DNA from: an uncultured Prochlorococcus sp.
GTDB lineage: Bacteria; Cyanobacteriota; Cyanobacteriia; PCC-6307; Cyanobiaceae
DNA length: 64,000 nt
NCBI GenBank assembly: GCA_902536455.1
Contig: CACAXN010000004.1
Location: forward strand, 1-64,000
Direction of reading: 5' to 3'
The position numbers were made by a program, and so were the translations under genes. The notes under the pieces are model-generated. The model did no database searches. It was not told where the DNA came from and saw only the letters and a list, made by a program, of their open reading frames with translations. This document shows positions 54,501-64,000 of this stretch, one piece after another (positions within the stretch are counted from its first letter, which is position 1; every line of letters starts with the position of its first letter).

Positions 54501-54863
54501 TTAGCGAGGTAATTTTTTATTTTCACTAATTTTTTTTAGTTCTTCTAAATTTGAGGGGGGAGATTGTGGTTTTGTTAAAATTACCGAAGAGGATTTTATC
54601 AATGTTTGGCATGCAAGTCGCCAATTTTCTGGTCTATTTTTGAGTTTTTCTTCTTCAACAGATGTAAGTGGGCTCAAAGAATTTTTGTTTCCACCTTCAA
54701 CTGAAATAAAACAAGTACTACATTGTCCTGCACCACCACAATTTCCTAAAATACCTTTTAATCCATAAAGTTGTAAGTTTTCTCTCATTACCAATTCCCT
54801 TAAATTTTCACCAGGATTACATTGGACTTCTAAATCCTCACGGATAAATCTGATAGTTGCCAT
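54501..54863 (-). CDS. 2Fe-2S ferredoxin
   Basis: GILGNCGGAGQCSTCFISV ... WRLACQT. Confidence 0.92.
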   Translation of the reverse strand: MATIRFIREDLEVQCNPGENLRELVMRENLQLYGLKGILGNCGGAGQCSTCFISVEGGNKNSLSPLTSVEEEKLKNRPENWRLACQTLIKSSSVILTKPQSPPSNLEELKKISENKKLPR

Positions 54864-55085
54864 TTTTTTAGTTATTTTTCTTATTTTGGCGTTTTACTTT
54901 GAGAATTGTGACCAAAATATTAACAATTTTTAGCTAAAAATTCCTTGTAATCTCAGTCCTACAAATTGATTTGCCCAATTTTTGCAAGAAAATAAATTTA
55001 TTTACAAAAATCCCCCAAAGGCTAAAAAACCCTTACTATCGTGATGTTTAGCTGTTTATTCAGCATAGTTACTAGAAATTAACCG

Positions 55086-56609
55086 ATGGGATTGCCTTGG
55101 TATCGAGTTCACACGGTAGTTATTAATGACCCAGGTCGACTACTCGCTGTGCATCTTATGCATACTGCATTATTAGCCGGCTGGGCCGGTTCTATGGCTC
55201 TTTATGAATTAGCCATTTTTGATCCTTCTGATGCTGTTCTCAATCCAATGTGGAGACAGGGGATGTACGTTATGCCATTCATGGCAAGACTTGGTATCAC
55301 AAGTAGTTGGAACGGATGGGATATTACGGGTGCTACAGGAGTTGATCCTGGATTCTGGAGTTTTGAAGGTGTTGCAGCAGCACACATAGTATTTAGTGGA
55401 CTATTGATGTTGGCTTCTATTTGGCACTGGACATACTGGGATTTAGATCTATGGGAAGATTCAAGAACTGGTGAGCCTGCTCTTGATTTGCCAAGAATAT
55501 TCGGAATTCACCTTCTCCTAGCTGGAATTACATGCTTTGGTTTTGGAGCATTTCATTGCGCAAACGTAGGGATTTGGGTTTCTGATCCTTATGGTTTAAC
55601 TGGACATGTGGAGCCTGTAGCCCCTTCCTGGGGAGTAGAAGGCTTTAACCCCTTTAATCCAGGAGGAATTGTTGCTAATCATATTGCTGCTGGACTTATG
55701 GGTATTATTGGGGGGATTTTTCACATTACCAATAGACCTGGAGAAAGACTTTATAGAGCATTAAAACTTGGAAGTCTTGAAGGAGTTCTAGCTAGTGCTT
55801 TAGCTGCTGTATTATTCGTTTCTTTCGTTGTTTCAGGAACAATGTGGTACGGTTCAGCTACAACTCCAGTTGAATTATTTGGTCCTACCAGATATCAGTG
55901 GGATTCAGGCTATTTCAAGACTGAAATTAATAGAAGGGTTCAAGCTGCTATAGATGATGGTGCCACTAAAGAAGAGGCATATGCATCTATTCCAGAGAAA
56001 CTAGCCTTCTACGATTATGTTGGGAATAGTCCTGCAAAAGGGGGACTATTTAGAGTTGGAGCTCTCGTTAATGGTGATGGTTTACCAACTGGTTGGCAGG
56101 GTCATATTGCTTTTCAAGACAAAGAAGGTAACGAATTAGAAGTTAGAAGAATACCTAATTTCTTTGAAAACTTTCCTGTTATCCTTGAAGACAAGGAAGG
56201 TAATGTAAGAGCAGATATTCCGTTTAGAAGAGCTGAAGCAAAGTATTCATTTGAACAGACTGGAATTACTGCAACTATCTATGGAGGAGATCTTAATGGT
56301 CAAACATTTACTGATCCTGCAGTAGTTAAAAGATTAGCTAGAAAGGCTCAACTTGGAGAAGCATTCAAGTTTGATAGAGAGACATATAAATCTGACGGTG
56401 TATTCCGAAGTTCACCAAGAGCGTGGTTTACATATGCACATTTATGTTTCGGATTGCTATTCTTGTTTGGCCACTGGTGGCACGCTTCAAGAACTCTTTA
56501 CAGAAATTCCTTTGCTGGTATTGATGCTGAGATTGGCGACCAAGTTGAATTTGGTTTATTCAAAAAACTTGGCGACGAAACCACAAGAAGAATCCCAGGA
56601 AGGGTTTAA
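55086..56609 (+). CDS. psbB: photosystem II CP47 protein
   Basis: [49 protein letters not shown]. Confidence 0.99.
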   Translation: MGLPWYRVHTVVINDPGRLLAVHLMHTALLAGWAGSMALYELAIFDPSDAVLNPMWRQGMYVMPFMARLGITSSWNGWDITGATGVDPGFWSFEGVAAAHIVFSGLLMLASIWHWTYWDLDLWEDSRTGEPALDLPRIFGIHLLLAGITCFGFGAFHCANVGIWVSDPYGLTGHVEPVAPSWGVEGFNPFNPGGIVANHIAAGLMGIIGGIFHITNRPGERLYRALKLGSLEGVLASALAAVLFVSFVVSGTMWYGSATTPVELFGPTRYQWDSGYFKTEINRRVQAAIDDGATKEEAYASIPEKLAFYDYVGNSPAKGGLFRVGALVNGDGLPTGWQGHIAFQDKEGNELEVRRIPNFFENFPVILEDKEGNVRADIPFRRAEAKYSFEQTGITATIYGGDLNGQTFTDPAVVKRLARKAQLGEAFKFDRETYKSDGVFRSSPRAWFTYAHLCFGLLFLFGHWWHASRTLYRNSFAGIDAEIGDQVEFGLFKKLGDETTRRIPGRV

Positions 56610-56632
56610 ACTAAACTTAATTACTTAATCTT

Positions 56633-56731
56633 ATGGAAGCTTTCGCTTACGTTCTTATTCTAACTCTCGCAGTTGTTACTTTATTCTTTGCTGTCGCCTT
56701 TAGAGACCCACCTAAATTTGATAGAAAATGA
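56633..56731 (+). CDS. psbT: photosystem II protein PsbT
   Basis: [32 protein letters not shown]; immediately downstream of psbB. Confidence 0.96.
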   Translation: MEAFAYVLILTLAVVTLFFAVAFRDPPKFDRK

Positions 56732-56738
56732 ACAAAGA

Positions 56739-56770
56739 AAAAAAAACCTCCTTAACAAGAGGTTTTTTTA
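56739..56770 (+). terminator. Rho-independent terminator after psbBT
   Basis: AAAAAACCTCcttaacaaGAGGTTTTTTT. Confidence 0.85.
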
Positions 56771-56829
56771 CTTTTCATAATTAGAATATTACTCTACTAT
56801 TAGAGTTGAAGTGCATCTTATTTCACCAC

Positions 56830-57309
56830 ATGCAGTGTCCAACCTGTCAAAACACAGATAGCAGAGTTTTGGAATCAAGATCTGCTGATAGTGGTAAGAG
56901 TGTTCGGAGAAGAAGAGAGTGCTTAAATTGCAGCTTTAGATTTACAACTTATGAAAGAGTTGAATCAATGCCAGTTTCAGTTATAAAGAAAGACGGTGGC
57001 AGAGAATTATTTGATAAACAAAAATTATTTACTGGCATATCAAGAGCATGTGAAAAGACCAACTTCAGTAGTGAAGCAATTATTAATTTCGTAGATGGAA
57101 TTGAATCACAAATCGTTCAAGACTCCAATAAAGATATTAAGTCTTCACAAATCGGAGAATTAATACTTAAAAATCTTAGGAAAGAAAATGAAGTCGCCTA
57201 TATAAGATACGCCTCAGTTTATAGGAAATTTAATGGGGTAAAAGATTTTATTTCTACTCTTGAATCTCTAAAGGGAAGTTCAAAAAACCAATTAGCTTCA
57301 ATTTCATAA
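56830..57309 (+). CDS. nrdR: transcriptional repressor NrdR
   Basis: [45 protein letters not shown]; start trimmed to MQCPTC. Confidence 0.96.
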   Translation: MQCPTCQNTDSRVLESRSADSGKSVRRRRECLNCSFRFTTYERVESMPVSVIKKDGGRELFDKQKLFTGISRACEKTNFSSEAIINFVDGIESQIVQDSNKDIKSSQIGELILKNLRKENEVAYIRYASVYRKFNGVKDFISTLESLKGSSKNQLASIS

Positions 57310-57365
57310 AATTCAGCATCTTAAAGTGTAGAATACATATCACTAATGTTTTTTGCTATTGGTTT

Positions 57366-57408
57366 GCAGGCTAGTAGCATTCCTTTCTAACTACCTTAGG
57401 TAGTCTGC
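57366..57408 (+). promoter_or_regulatory. structured 5' leader immediately upstream of rpsA
   Basis: GCAGGCTA...TAGTCTGC outer stem competing with inner ACTACCttaGGTAGT hairpin, ~10 nt from the ATG. Confidence 0.45.
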
Positions 57409-57418
57409 GATACAAAAA

Positions 57419-58510
57419 ATGAACGAAAATTCTTCCCAAACCATTAAAGAACTTTCCGAGGATCAAGAAATTAAAAATTCATCTGAGTTAGATAATGATT
57501 CAGCATCTCAAAATGAGGAAGACTTATCATTCGAGAAGAGCGATATACCTTCAGCAGATTCTTCCTCTAGCAGAACAAATTCCGATTTTGACAACGCAGG
57601 ATTCACACAAGAAGAATTCGCATCACTTTTGGGTAAGTATGACTATAATTTTAAACCTGGCGATCTAGTTAAAGGTACCGTTTTTGCTCTAGAGCCCAAA
57701 GGGGCCATGATAGATATAGGGGCAAAAACAGCTGCTTTTATGCCAGTTCAGGAAGTTTCAATAAATAGAGTTGAAGGACTAAATGAAGTTTTACAACCTT
57801 CAGAAAGCAGAGAATTTTTCATAATGAGTGAAGAAAATGAAGATGGTCAATTAGCACTTTCTATAAGAAGAATTGAATATCAAAGAGCATGGGAAAGAGT
57901 TAGACAGCTACAAAAAGAAGATGCAACAATTTATTCTGAAGTTTTTGCAACAAATAGAGGAGGGGCTCTTGTAAGGGTTGAAGGCTTGAGAGGTTTTATA
58001 CCAGGGTCTCATATCAGTGCCCGAAAAATTAAAGATGACTTAGAGGGAGAGTACTTACCGCTAAAGTTTCTCGAAGTTGATGAAGAGAGAAACAGGCTAG
58101 TACTGAGTCATAGAAGAGCTTTGGTTGAGAAAAAAATGAATAGACTCGAGGTGGGTGAAGTTGTTGTAGGTTCTGTTAAAGGTATTAAACCTTACGGAGC
58201 CTTTATTGATATTGGCGGAGTTAGTGGTCTATTGCACATTTCTGAGATCAGTCATGAACATATTGAGACTCCTCATAATGTTTTAAATGTTAATGATCAA
58301 ATGAAAGTTATGATAATTGACCTTGATTCGGAAAGAGGAAGAATTTCATTATCTACAAAAGCACTTGAACCTGAACCAGGTGATATGCTAACTGACCCTC
58401 AAAAAGTGTTTAATAAAGCTGAAGAAATGGCAGCTAAATACAAGCAAATGTTATTTGAGCAAACTGATGCTAATGAAGAGACTGCGATACCTTCATCTGA
58501 TACCGTCTAA
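57419..58510 (+). CDS. rpsA: 30S ribosomal protein S1
   Basis: Repeated S1 domains (FKPGDLVKGTVFALEPKGAMIDIGAKTAAFMP; VVVGSVKGIKPYGAFIDIGGVSGLLHISEIS). Confidence 0.97.
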   Translation: MNENSSQTIKELSEDQEIKNSSELDNDSASQNEEDLSFEKSDIPSADSSSSRTNSDFDNAGFTQEEFASLLGKYDYNFKPGDLVKGTVFALEPKGAMIDIGAKTAAFMPVQEVSINRVEGLNEVLQPSESREFFIMSEENEDGQLALSIRRIEYQRAWERVRQLQKEDATIYSEVFATNRGGALVRVEGLRGFIPGSHISARKIKDDLEGEYLPLKFLEVDEERNRLVLSHRRALVEKKMNRLEVGEVVVGSVKGIKPYGAFIDIGGVSGLLHISEISHEHIETPHNVLNVNDQMKVMIIDLDSERGRISLSTKALEPEPGDMLTDPQKVFNKAEEMAAKYKQMLFEQTDANEETAIPSSDTV

Positions 58511-58646
58511 ATTTGCTTTTTTCTGATGAATAAGATTATCGCAACAATTAGTTTCTTTTTAAAACAAGTTTTTTTAATTTACATTCATTGATTAGGTACT
58601 AGAGTCTAATTTAGGATATGTTTCAATATTCAAAAATTATATCCAA

Positions 58647-59888
58647 ATGAGTGATTTCATTTTCACTTCTGAATCGGTAACTGAAGGTCATCCTGACAAA
58701 ATATGTGATCAAATAAGTGACGCTGTATTAGATGCCTTGTTAACCGAAGATCCAGAAAGTAGAGTTGCTTGCGAAACTGTAGTTAATACTGGTCTTTGTT
58801 TACTTACTGGAGAAATAACTTCAAAAGCAAAAGTCGACTATATAAAACTTGTTAGGAATGTAATCAAAGAAATTGGATACGAAGGGTATAAAGCAGGGGG
58901 ATTTGACGCAAATAGTTGTGCAGTTTTAGTAGCACTTGACGAACAATCACCAGATATTTCACAAGGAGTAAACGACGCAGATGATGTTAACGATGATTTG
59001 GAAGACAATACCGGAGCTGGTGACCAAGGGATAATGTTTGGTTATGCATGCGATGAGACGCCTGAATTGATGCCCTTACCAATTAGCTTGGCACATAGAT
59101 TGGCTATCCAACTTGCCAAAGTAAGACACGAAGAAGTGCTTAATTATCTCCTCCCTGATGGTAAAACACAAGTAAGCATTGATTACAAAAAAGGTGTGCC
59201 AGTTTCTATTAATACCATTTTGATCTCAACTCAACATAATCCTGAGATTGATGGAATCACAAATGAAGAAGAAATTAGACAAAGAATCAAAGAAGATTTG
59301 TGGACTAATGTTGTAATTCCTGCTACTGAAGATTTAGAAATCAAACCAAACATTGATAACACTAGATTTCTAGTAAACCCTACGGGAAAATTTGTAGTAG
59401 GAGGGCCTCAAGGAGATGCGGGGCTTACTGGAAGAAAAATTATAGTAGATACTTACGGTGGATATGCAAGACACGGAGGAGGGGCATTCTCAGGCAAAGA
59501 CCCCACAAAAGTTGATCGTTCAGCCGCTTATGCAGCACGTTATGTAGCTAAAAGCATAGTTAAGGCGAAATTAGCAAAAAAAGCAGAAGTACAATTGAGT
59601 TATGCTATAGGGGTTGCGAAACCTATCTCCATTCTCGTTGAAACTTTTGATACCGGTATTATTTCACAAGCTAATTTGACTGATCTTATTAAAAAGCACT
59701 TTGATTTAAGACCTGCAGCAATAATAAAAGAATTTAACTTAAGAAATCTACCAAAAAAAATGGGTGGCAAATTTTTCAGAAAAACTGCATCCTACGGACA
59801 TTTTGGCAGAAGAGATCTCGAGCTCCCTTGGGAAAATGTTGAAGAAAAAGCAGCTAAATTAGCACAGGCATCCAAAATATTTTTATAG
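58647..59888 (+). CDS. metK: S-adenosylmethionine synthase
   Basis: [58 protein letters not shown]. Confidence 0.99.
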   Translation: MSDFIFTSESVTEGHPDKICDQISDAVLDALLTEDPESRVACETVVNTGLCLLTGEITSKAKVDYIKLVRNVIKEIGYEGYKAGGFDANSCAVLVALDEQSPDISQGVNDADDVNDDLEDNTGAGDQGIMFGYACDETPELMPLPISLAHRLAIQLAKVRHEEVLNYLLPDGKTQVSIDYKKGVPVSINTILISTQHNPEIDGITNEEEIRQRIKEDLWTNVVIPATEDLEIKPNIDNTRFLVNPTGKFVVGGPQGDAGLTGRKIIVDTYGGYARHGGGAFSGKDPTKVDRSAAYAARYVAKSIVKAKLAKKAEVQLSYAIGVAKPISILVETFDTGIISQANLTDLIKKHFDLRPAAIIKEFNLRNLPKKMGGKFFRKTASYGHFGRRDLELPWENVEEKAAKLAQASKIFL

Positions 59889-59900
59889 GATATTGCTTCT

Positions 59901-61130
59901 ATGCCTGATAATTTTTTTGGAGGGTTAGATTTTGGAACGAGTGGTGCAAGAATATCTATAATTAATCTTCAAAAAGAATTAGTATATTCAAATTCAGTAC
60001 CTTATTCATATAGCTTTAAAAATCCAAATTCTTGGATCAATTCTTGTGAAAATCTCTTAGTTAATTTACCTATTGAGATAAAAACTAACCTTAGTAAACT
60101 TGCTATCTCCGGCACCTCAGGAACTTTAACTGCATCAAATGTTCAAGGAGAGCCAATAGGAGAAGCAATACCTTATGACCAAGCATGTAATGAACATAAG
60201 ATCCTCCTTGAATCTCTAACTTCTGGAGAAGAGCATCTGCGAACTCCATACAGCAGTCTTGCTAAAGCATTAAAGCTAATAGATAAATATGGGTCAAATA
60301 TACTTTTGCGTCATCAATCTGATTGGATCACTGGTTGGTTTTTAAAAGATTGGACTCACGGAGAAGAAGGTAATAATCTAAAACTTGGTTGGGATCTAAA
60401 AAAAGAATCATGGCCAAAAAGCTATCTCAATACTTCATGGCAAAAATGCTTACCTGAAATAATAAAAAGTGGGAAAATTATTGGACAAGTAAATTTTAAT
60501 TTAGCAGAGAGATTTAACTTGAACAAGAAATTAATATTAATCTCAGGTACTACTGACTCTAATGCAAGTGTAATAGCTGCAGGTTTAGGAAAAGAAGATG
60601 GTCTCACAGTTTTAGGAACAACTATTGTAGTTAAGAAAATTATTGATAACCCTATTAAAAAACAAGGAATTACAAACCATAGAGTAAACGGCAATTGGAT
60701 ATGTGGAGGAGCATCAAATGCAGGATGTGGTATCTTATCTCAGTTCTTCTCTGATATACAAATAAAGGAGCTCAGCCGACAAATAAATCCATCGAAAAAC
60801 ACTTCTTTAAATCTTTTGCCTCTTAATAGTAAAGGTGAGAGATTCCCTGTTAATAATTCTAATTTAGAGCCGATAATTGGTCCAAGGCCCGTTAGCGACT
60901 CACTTTATTTACATGCATTATTCGAGGGGCTAGCTAAAATCGAATTGAATGGATGGGAAAAGCTAGGCGAACTAACCGGTTCACTTCCAAAAAAAATTAT
61001 TACTATTGGTGGTGGTTCAAAAAACCCTCAGTGGAGAAAAATACGAGAAAAAATTATCAATATACCAATAGTTTCATGTAAAAAAACTACTTCATTTGGT
61101 ACAGCCTTGTTAGCGATTAACTCAAAATAA
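59901..61130 (+). CDS. FGGY-family carbohydrate kinase
   Basis: FGGLDFGTSGARISIIN; SGTTDSNASVIAAGLG; IITIGGGSKNPQW. Confidence 0.92.
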   Translation: MPDNFFGGLDFGTSGARISIINLQKELVYSNSVPYSYSFKNPNSWINSCENLLVNLPIEIKTNLSKLAISGTSGTLTASNVQGEPIGEAIPYDQACNEHKILLESLTSGEEHLRTPYSSLAKALKLIDKYGSNILLRHQSDWITGWFLKDWTHGEEGNNLKLGWDLKKESWPKSYLNTSWQKCLPEIIKSGKIIGQVNFNLAERFNLNKKLILISGTTDSNASVIAAGLGKEDGLTVLGTTIVVKKIIDNPIKKQGITNHRVNGNWICGGASNAGCGILSQFFSDIQIKELSRQINPSKNTSLNLLPLNSKGERFPVNNSNLEPIIGPRPVSDSLYLHALFEGLAKIELNGWEKLGELTGSLPKKIITIGGGSKNPQWRKIREKIINIPIVSCKKTTSFGTALLAINSK

Positions 61131-61222
61131 AAGTTTTTTTGGGATATTTGATGAAGATATAAAATTTTTAATTAAAAGGGTTTCACAAACTACACATCTT
61201 AATTTAGAGTATATAGGTTGGA

Positions 61223-61295
61223 GCCGGGATAGCTCAGTTGGTAGAGCAGGCGACTGAAAATCGCCGTGTCCCCAGTTCAAATCTGGGTCCTGGCA
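61223..61295 (+). tRNA. tRNA-Phe (GAA)
   Basis: GCCGGGATAGCTCAGTTGGTAGAGCAGGCGACTGAAAATCGCC...TCCTGGCA. Confidence 0.96.
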
Positions 61296-61381
61296 CCTTT
61301 AAAACCTCTTCTATGAAGGGGTTTTATATTTTCTGGAAATGTAGAAACTTACTTTTTATTTATTTCTCAAAAATGAGATTT

Positions 61382-61801
61382 TTAGTTTTCCACTCTACAG
61401 ACTTGACCAATCACACCCAAAATTAGTTCATCTCCATTTGGATCTTGCCAATCAGCGAAATTATTGAAATTACTATTTACTTCATCTATAGATACATCAA
61501 CGTCTTTGAACGACTTTTCAAAACAATTTATATCCATTGTATAAAGAATATCCTTTGTAATTTCACTTTTTGTTTTGGGAATAAATTTACTCAATACTCT
61601 CACAGACCCGTCTTCATTCCTTTTTATACTTTGCCTATCCCATAACTGTTCTCCAAATTCACTTTTAGGGACCCCAACCCATTCATGAGGCAAAGCATAT
61701 GATTTTTTTATTGAAATACAAAAGGAAACAATAATCGAAAGGACTAAATAAATGATATTCCTAAAAAATATTGAATAGAATTTATTCTTAGAATCAATCA
61801 T
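61382..61801 (-). CDS. hypothetical secreted/membrane-anchored protein
   Basis: N-terminal hydrophobic anchor; ALPHEWVGVPKSEFGEQLWDRQSIKRNEDGSVRVLSKFIPK. Confidence 0.6.
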   Translation of the reverse strand: MIDSKNKFYSIFFRNIIYLVLSIIVSFCISIKKSYALPHEWVGVPKSEFGEQLWDRQSIKRNEDGSVRVLSKFIPKTKSEITKDILYTMDINCFEKSFKDVDVSIDEVNSNFNNFADWQDPNGDELILGVIGQVCRVEN

Positions 61802-61950
61802 GACTACTTATGGAATGCAAAAATCCTTTATTGGGAGGAAATATAAGATTAAAAATTTGTAAAAATTTTTATTGATTAGTATTTCTATTATAGATAGAAT
61901 CAAATATTAAAATTAAGAATTTACTTTTAATAAATTTATTTAGAAAGATA

Positions 61951-62586
61951 ATGAATAAAATACAAAAATTTCTCTCAGTAGTTTTTTTTATTGCAATATT
62001 TGTTGTATTGGTTTATTTAATCCAAAATTATGGGATTGAACCACTAAGGAACAAAATTGAAAGTATGGGGATTTGGGCTCCTTTTGGAATATTCATACTT
62101 AGAGGAGTAAGTATTATTTTACCTGCCCTTCCAAGTTCAGCTTATTCTCTACTAGCTGGTTCATTACTAGGATTTCAGAAAGGTTACATGACAATAATCT
62201 TTTCTGATCTCGTTTTTTGTCAAGCTGCTTTCTTTATTGCAAGAAATTATGGTCGGGTTCCTGTTCGTAATTTAGTAGGCCCGAAAGCAATGAAAAAGAT
62301 TGAAAGTTTTAATCAAAACCAACTAGAAGAAAATTTCTTTCTTATGACTGGTTTGCTAATGACTGGCCTTTTTGATTTTCTAAGCTACGCAATTGGTATT
62401 GGAGGAACTCGCTGGAAAATATTTACTCCAGCATTATTAATAAGTCTTCTAATCAGTGACTCTATACTTGTAGCAGTGGGAGCTGGAGTTAGCCAGGGAG
62501 CAGGATTATTTCTAGGCATTGCTCTTTTGGGAATGTTCGCTTTAGCGACTCTTTCAGGATTAGCAAAAAATAAAATGCCTAAATAA
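61951..62586 (+). CDS. TVP38/TMEM64 (SNARE-associated/VTT domain) membrane protein
   Basis: APFGIFILRGVSIILPALPSSAYSLLAGSLLGFQKGYMTIIFSDLVFCQAAFFIARNYGR. Confidence 0.85.
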   Translation: MNKIQKFLSVVFFIAIFVVLVYLIQNYGIEPLRNKIESMGIWAPFGIFILRGVSIILPALPSSAYSLLAGSLLGFQKGYMTIIFSDLVFCQAAFFIARNYGRVPVRNLVGPKAMKKIESFNQNQLEENFFLMTGLLMTGLFDFLSYAIGIGGTRWKIFTPALLISLLISDSILVAVGAGVSQGAGLFLGIALLGMFALATLSGLAKNKMPK

Positions 62587-62704
62587 CAAAACAGTTAAAA
62601 ATTCTCTATTAAAAGAAGAGAGATATGACATTTTTGCAAACAAGAAGTATATGAATAAGAATTCATGCAAGAATATAGATCTATTAATTTTTTAAAGTTC
62701 TTAG

Positions 62705-62884
62705 ATGACTCCATTTAGACCAACTTCATATGATCGCCCTGGAGAACAAATATCAACCACTCCTTCTGGATTAAAAGTAACTTCTGCGAAGAGATTAATG
62801 GTGGATTCAATGGTAAGAATGATTCAAAAAGCAGAAAATCATTCCGCAGAAGATAAACTTGACGAAGAATCTAACAACAATTAA
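62705..62884 (+). CDS. 59-aa hypothetical protein upstream of cpeS-like gene
   Basis: [59 protein letters not shown]; absent from track. Confidence 0.55.
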   Translation: MTPFRPTSYDRPGEQISTTPSGLKVTSAKRLMVDSMVRMIQKAENHSAEDKLDEESNNN

Positions 62885-63410
62885 TCAATTTATCGATAAA
62901 AGTATAGGAGAGTGGAAATCCATAAGAAGCACTCATACATTAGCTTTTCAAGAATTTGAAAACTCAACTAGTAAAATATATATAAAATATATCAACTCTA
63001 AAAATAAAAAAGTTATTGCGATTTTTAACAATTACAAATTAAGTTTAAACCTAGAGAGCATAGCCATTTCTATAAAATGGCAAGCTACTCGTGATTGGGA
63101 AGATGATGATATAAGTGAGAGAGATGAAACAATTTTGATATTTTTACCCAAAGATGAAAATTCAGGAAGTGTTTTTCGAAATAAAGGTTATACAGAATCT
63201 TTTATTTCATCATCCAACTATTTCGTTGATGAACAAAATAATTTGCACATTAAGACTTTTTACAAATCAACAGTTTCTGAAGAAATAATTTCCTTTTTAT
63301 CACCTCACATAAGATCTAGATTTTCTACTATTAGAAATCTAGAAAATAACTCTGTAATACAGACTTCCCACACTTCTGAAATAAGAAATTTAGCTAGTTT
63401 AAAAGATTAA
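62859..63410 (+). CDS. cpeS: CpeS/CpcS-like bilin lyase
   Basis: [35 protein letters not shown]...[33 protein letters not shown]; convergent with cpeB; TTG start. Confidence 0.75.
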   Translation: MTKNLTTINQFIDKSIGEWKSIRSTHTLAFQEFENSTSKIYIKYINSKNKKVIAIFNNYKLSLNLESIAISIKWQATRDWEDDDISERDETILIFLPKDENSGSVFRNKGYTESFISSSNYFVDEQNNLHIKTFYKSTVSEEIISFLSPHIRSRFSTIRNLENNSVIQTSHTSEIRNLASLKD

Positions 63411-63906
63411 TTATCCTTTCAAATTGAAACTCTGTTTCAGAAATTAAATCAGGAAGGAAGCCTTTATTTCCCTGCATATTATTAACGGTAGAATTTAAAT
63501 CAGAGATTGTTGCATCTCGCATTAATTCAATAACCCTTCTTGCATTTCTTATAGGTACCCCAAGAGCAAGATAAGTATTTTTAAGATCCTTCAAACAATT
63601 TTTTTCTAAAACTGTTTCATCATTAGAAATTAAAAGATAAGCAACAATCCTTAGGATTATTTCTCCGTCTCTTAAACAAACGGACATCTTATTAGTTGTA
63701 TTTAAAGATATTTTTGAATTAACTGAATCTTTATTTTCGCAAATCATTGCGGTTACAGCGTCTGCTGCAATTGCATGTGAATTATTGGTAATTGAGCTTA
63801 TTGCATCTAATCTTGAGTTTGCTCTATTAATAAATTCTTTTATATTTCTTAAATCATTTAATTTCTTATCAGCGGAAAATAGTTGGTTATTCTTTAAAAC
63901 TGACAT
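63394..63906 (-). CDS. cpeB: divergent phycoerythrin beta subunit
   Basis: [50 protein letters not shown] (central bilin-Cys motif). Confidence 0.88.
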   Translation of the reverse strand: MSVLKNNQLFSADKKLNDLRNIKEFINRANSRLDAISSITNNSHAIAADAVTAMICENKDSVNSKISLNTTNKMSVCLRDGEIILRIVAYLLISNDETVLEKNCLKDLKNTYLALGVPIRNARRVIELMRDATISDLNSTVNNMQGNKGFLPDLISETEFQFERIINLLN

Positions 63907-64000
63907 TATTAATTAAAAAAAATAAAGTTCGAATCTTAGAATAGTATAAATCCAGTAAAAACAATACAATTTCAAAACTAACGCAATGCTTCTTAATTAA

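Noticed and set aside
56353-56628. 91-aa plus-strand ORF overlapping psbB end
   Set aside because: Alternative frame inside psbB, which is unambiguous; composition matches a frameshifted read of psbB.

Overview
The window looks like a ~64 kb chromosomal segment of a high-light-adapted Prochlorococcus (low GC, compact gene order, divergent relic phycoerythrin beta, PTOX, psbB/psbT/psbM/petBD/psaE). This assignment is from recognising the proteins and was not checked by a search. Most of it is core chromosome: lipB (partial), hpf/lrtA, deoC-like, recO, proC, sepF, pipY/pipX, der, cobI, miaE, aroQ, thiD, tenA, photolyase, tatA, PTOX, psaE-mutM, one rRNA operon (16S-tRNA-Ile-tRNA-Ala-23S-5S, minus strand), petBD, ctpA, minCDE, prmC, psbM, psbB, psbT, nrdR, rpsA, metK and the cpeS-like/cpeB relic. 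The main accessory region is ~10.9-16.6 kb. It lies just 3' of adjacent tRNA-Tyr and tRNA-Thr genes and starts with two strong hairpins and a truncated tyrosine-integrase-like ORF. It continues with small membrane ORFs and four small proteins resembling ABM/dimeric alpha-beta barrel folds, plus a candidate plus-strand small RNA. This resembles a decayed tRNA-targeted integrative element (tycheposon-like cargo). Other items worth checking: a DeoC homologue whose Schiff-base lysine position reads Gln, an NdhF-N-terminal-like orphan converging on PTOX, a Nif11-type orphan peptide, a polyQ mini-protein, several missed small ORFs, and several unexplained intergenic RNA structures.
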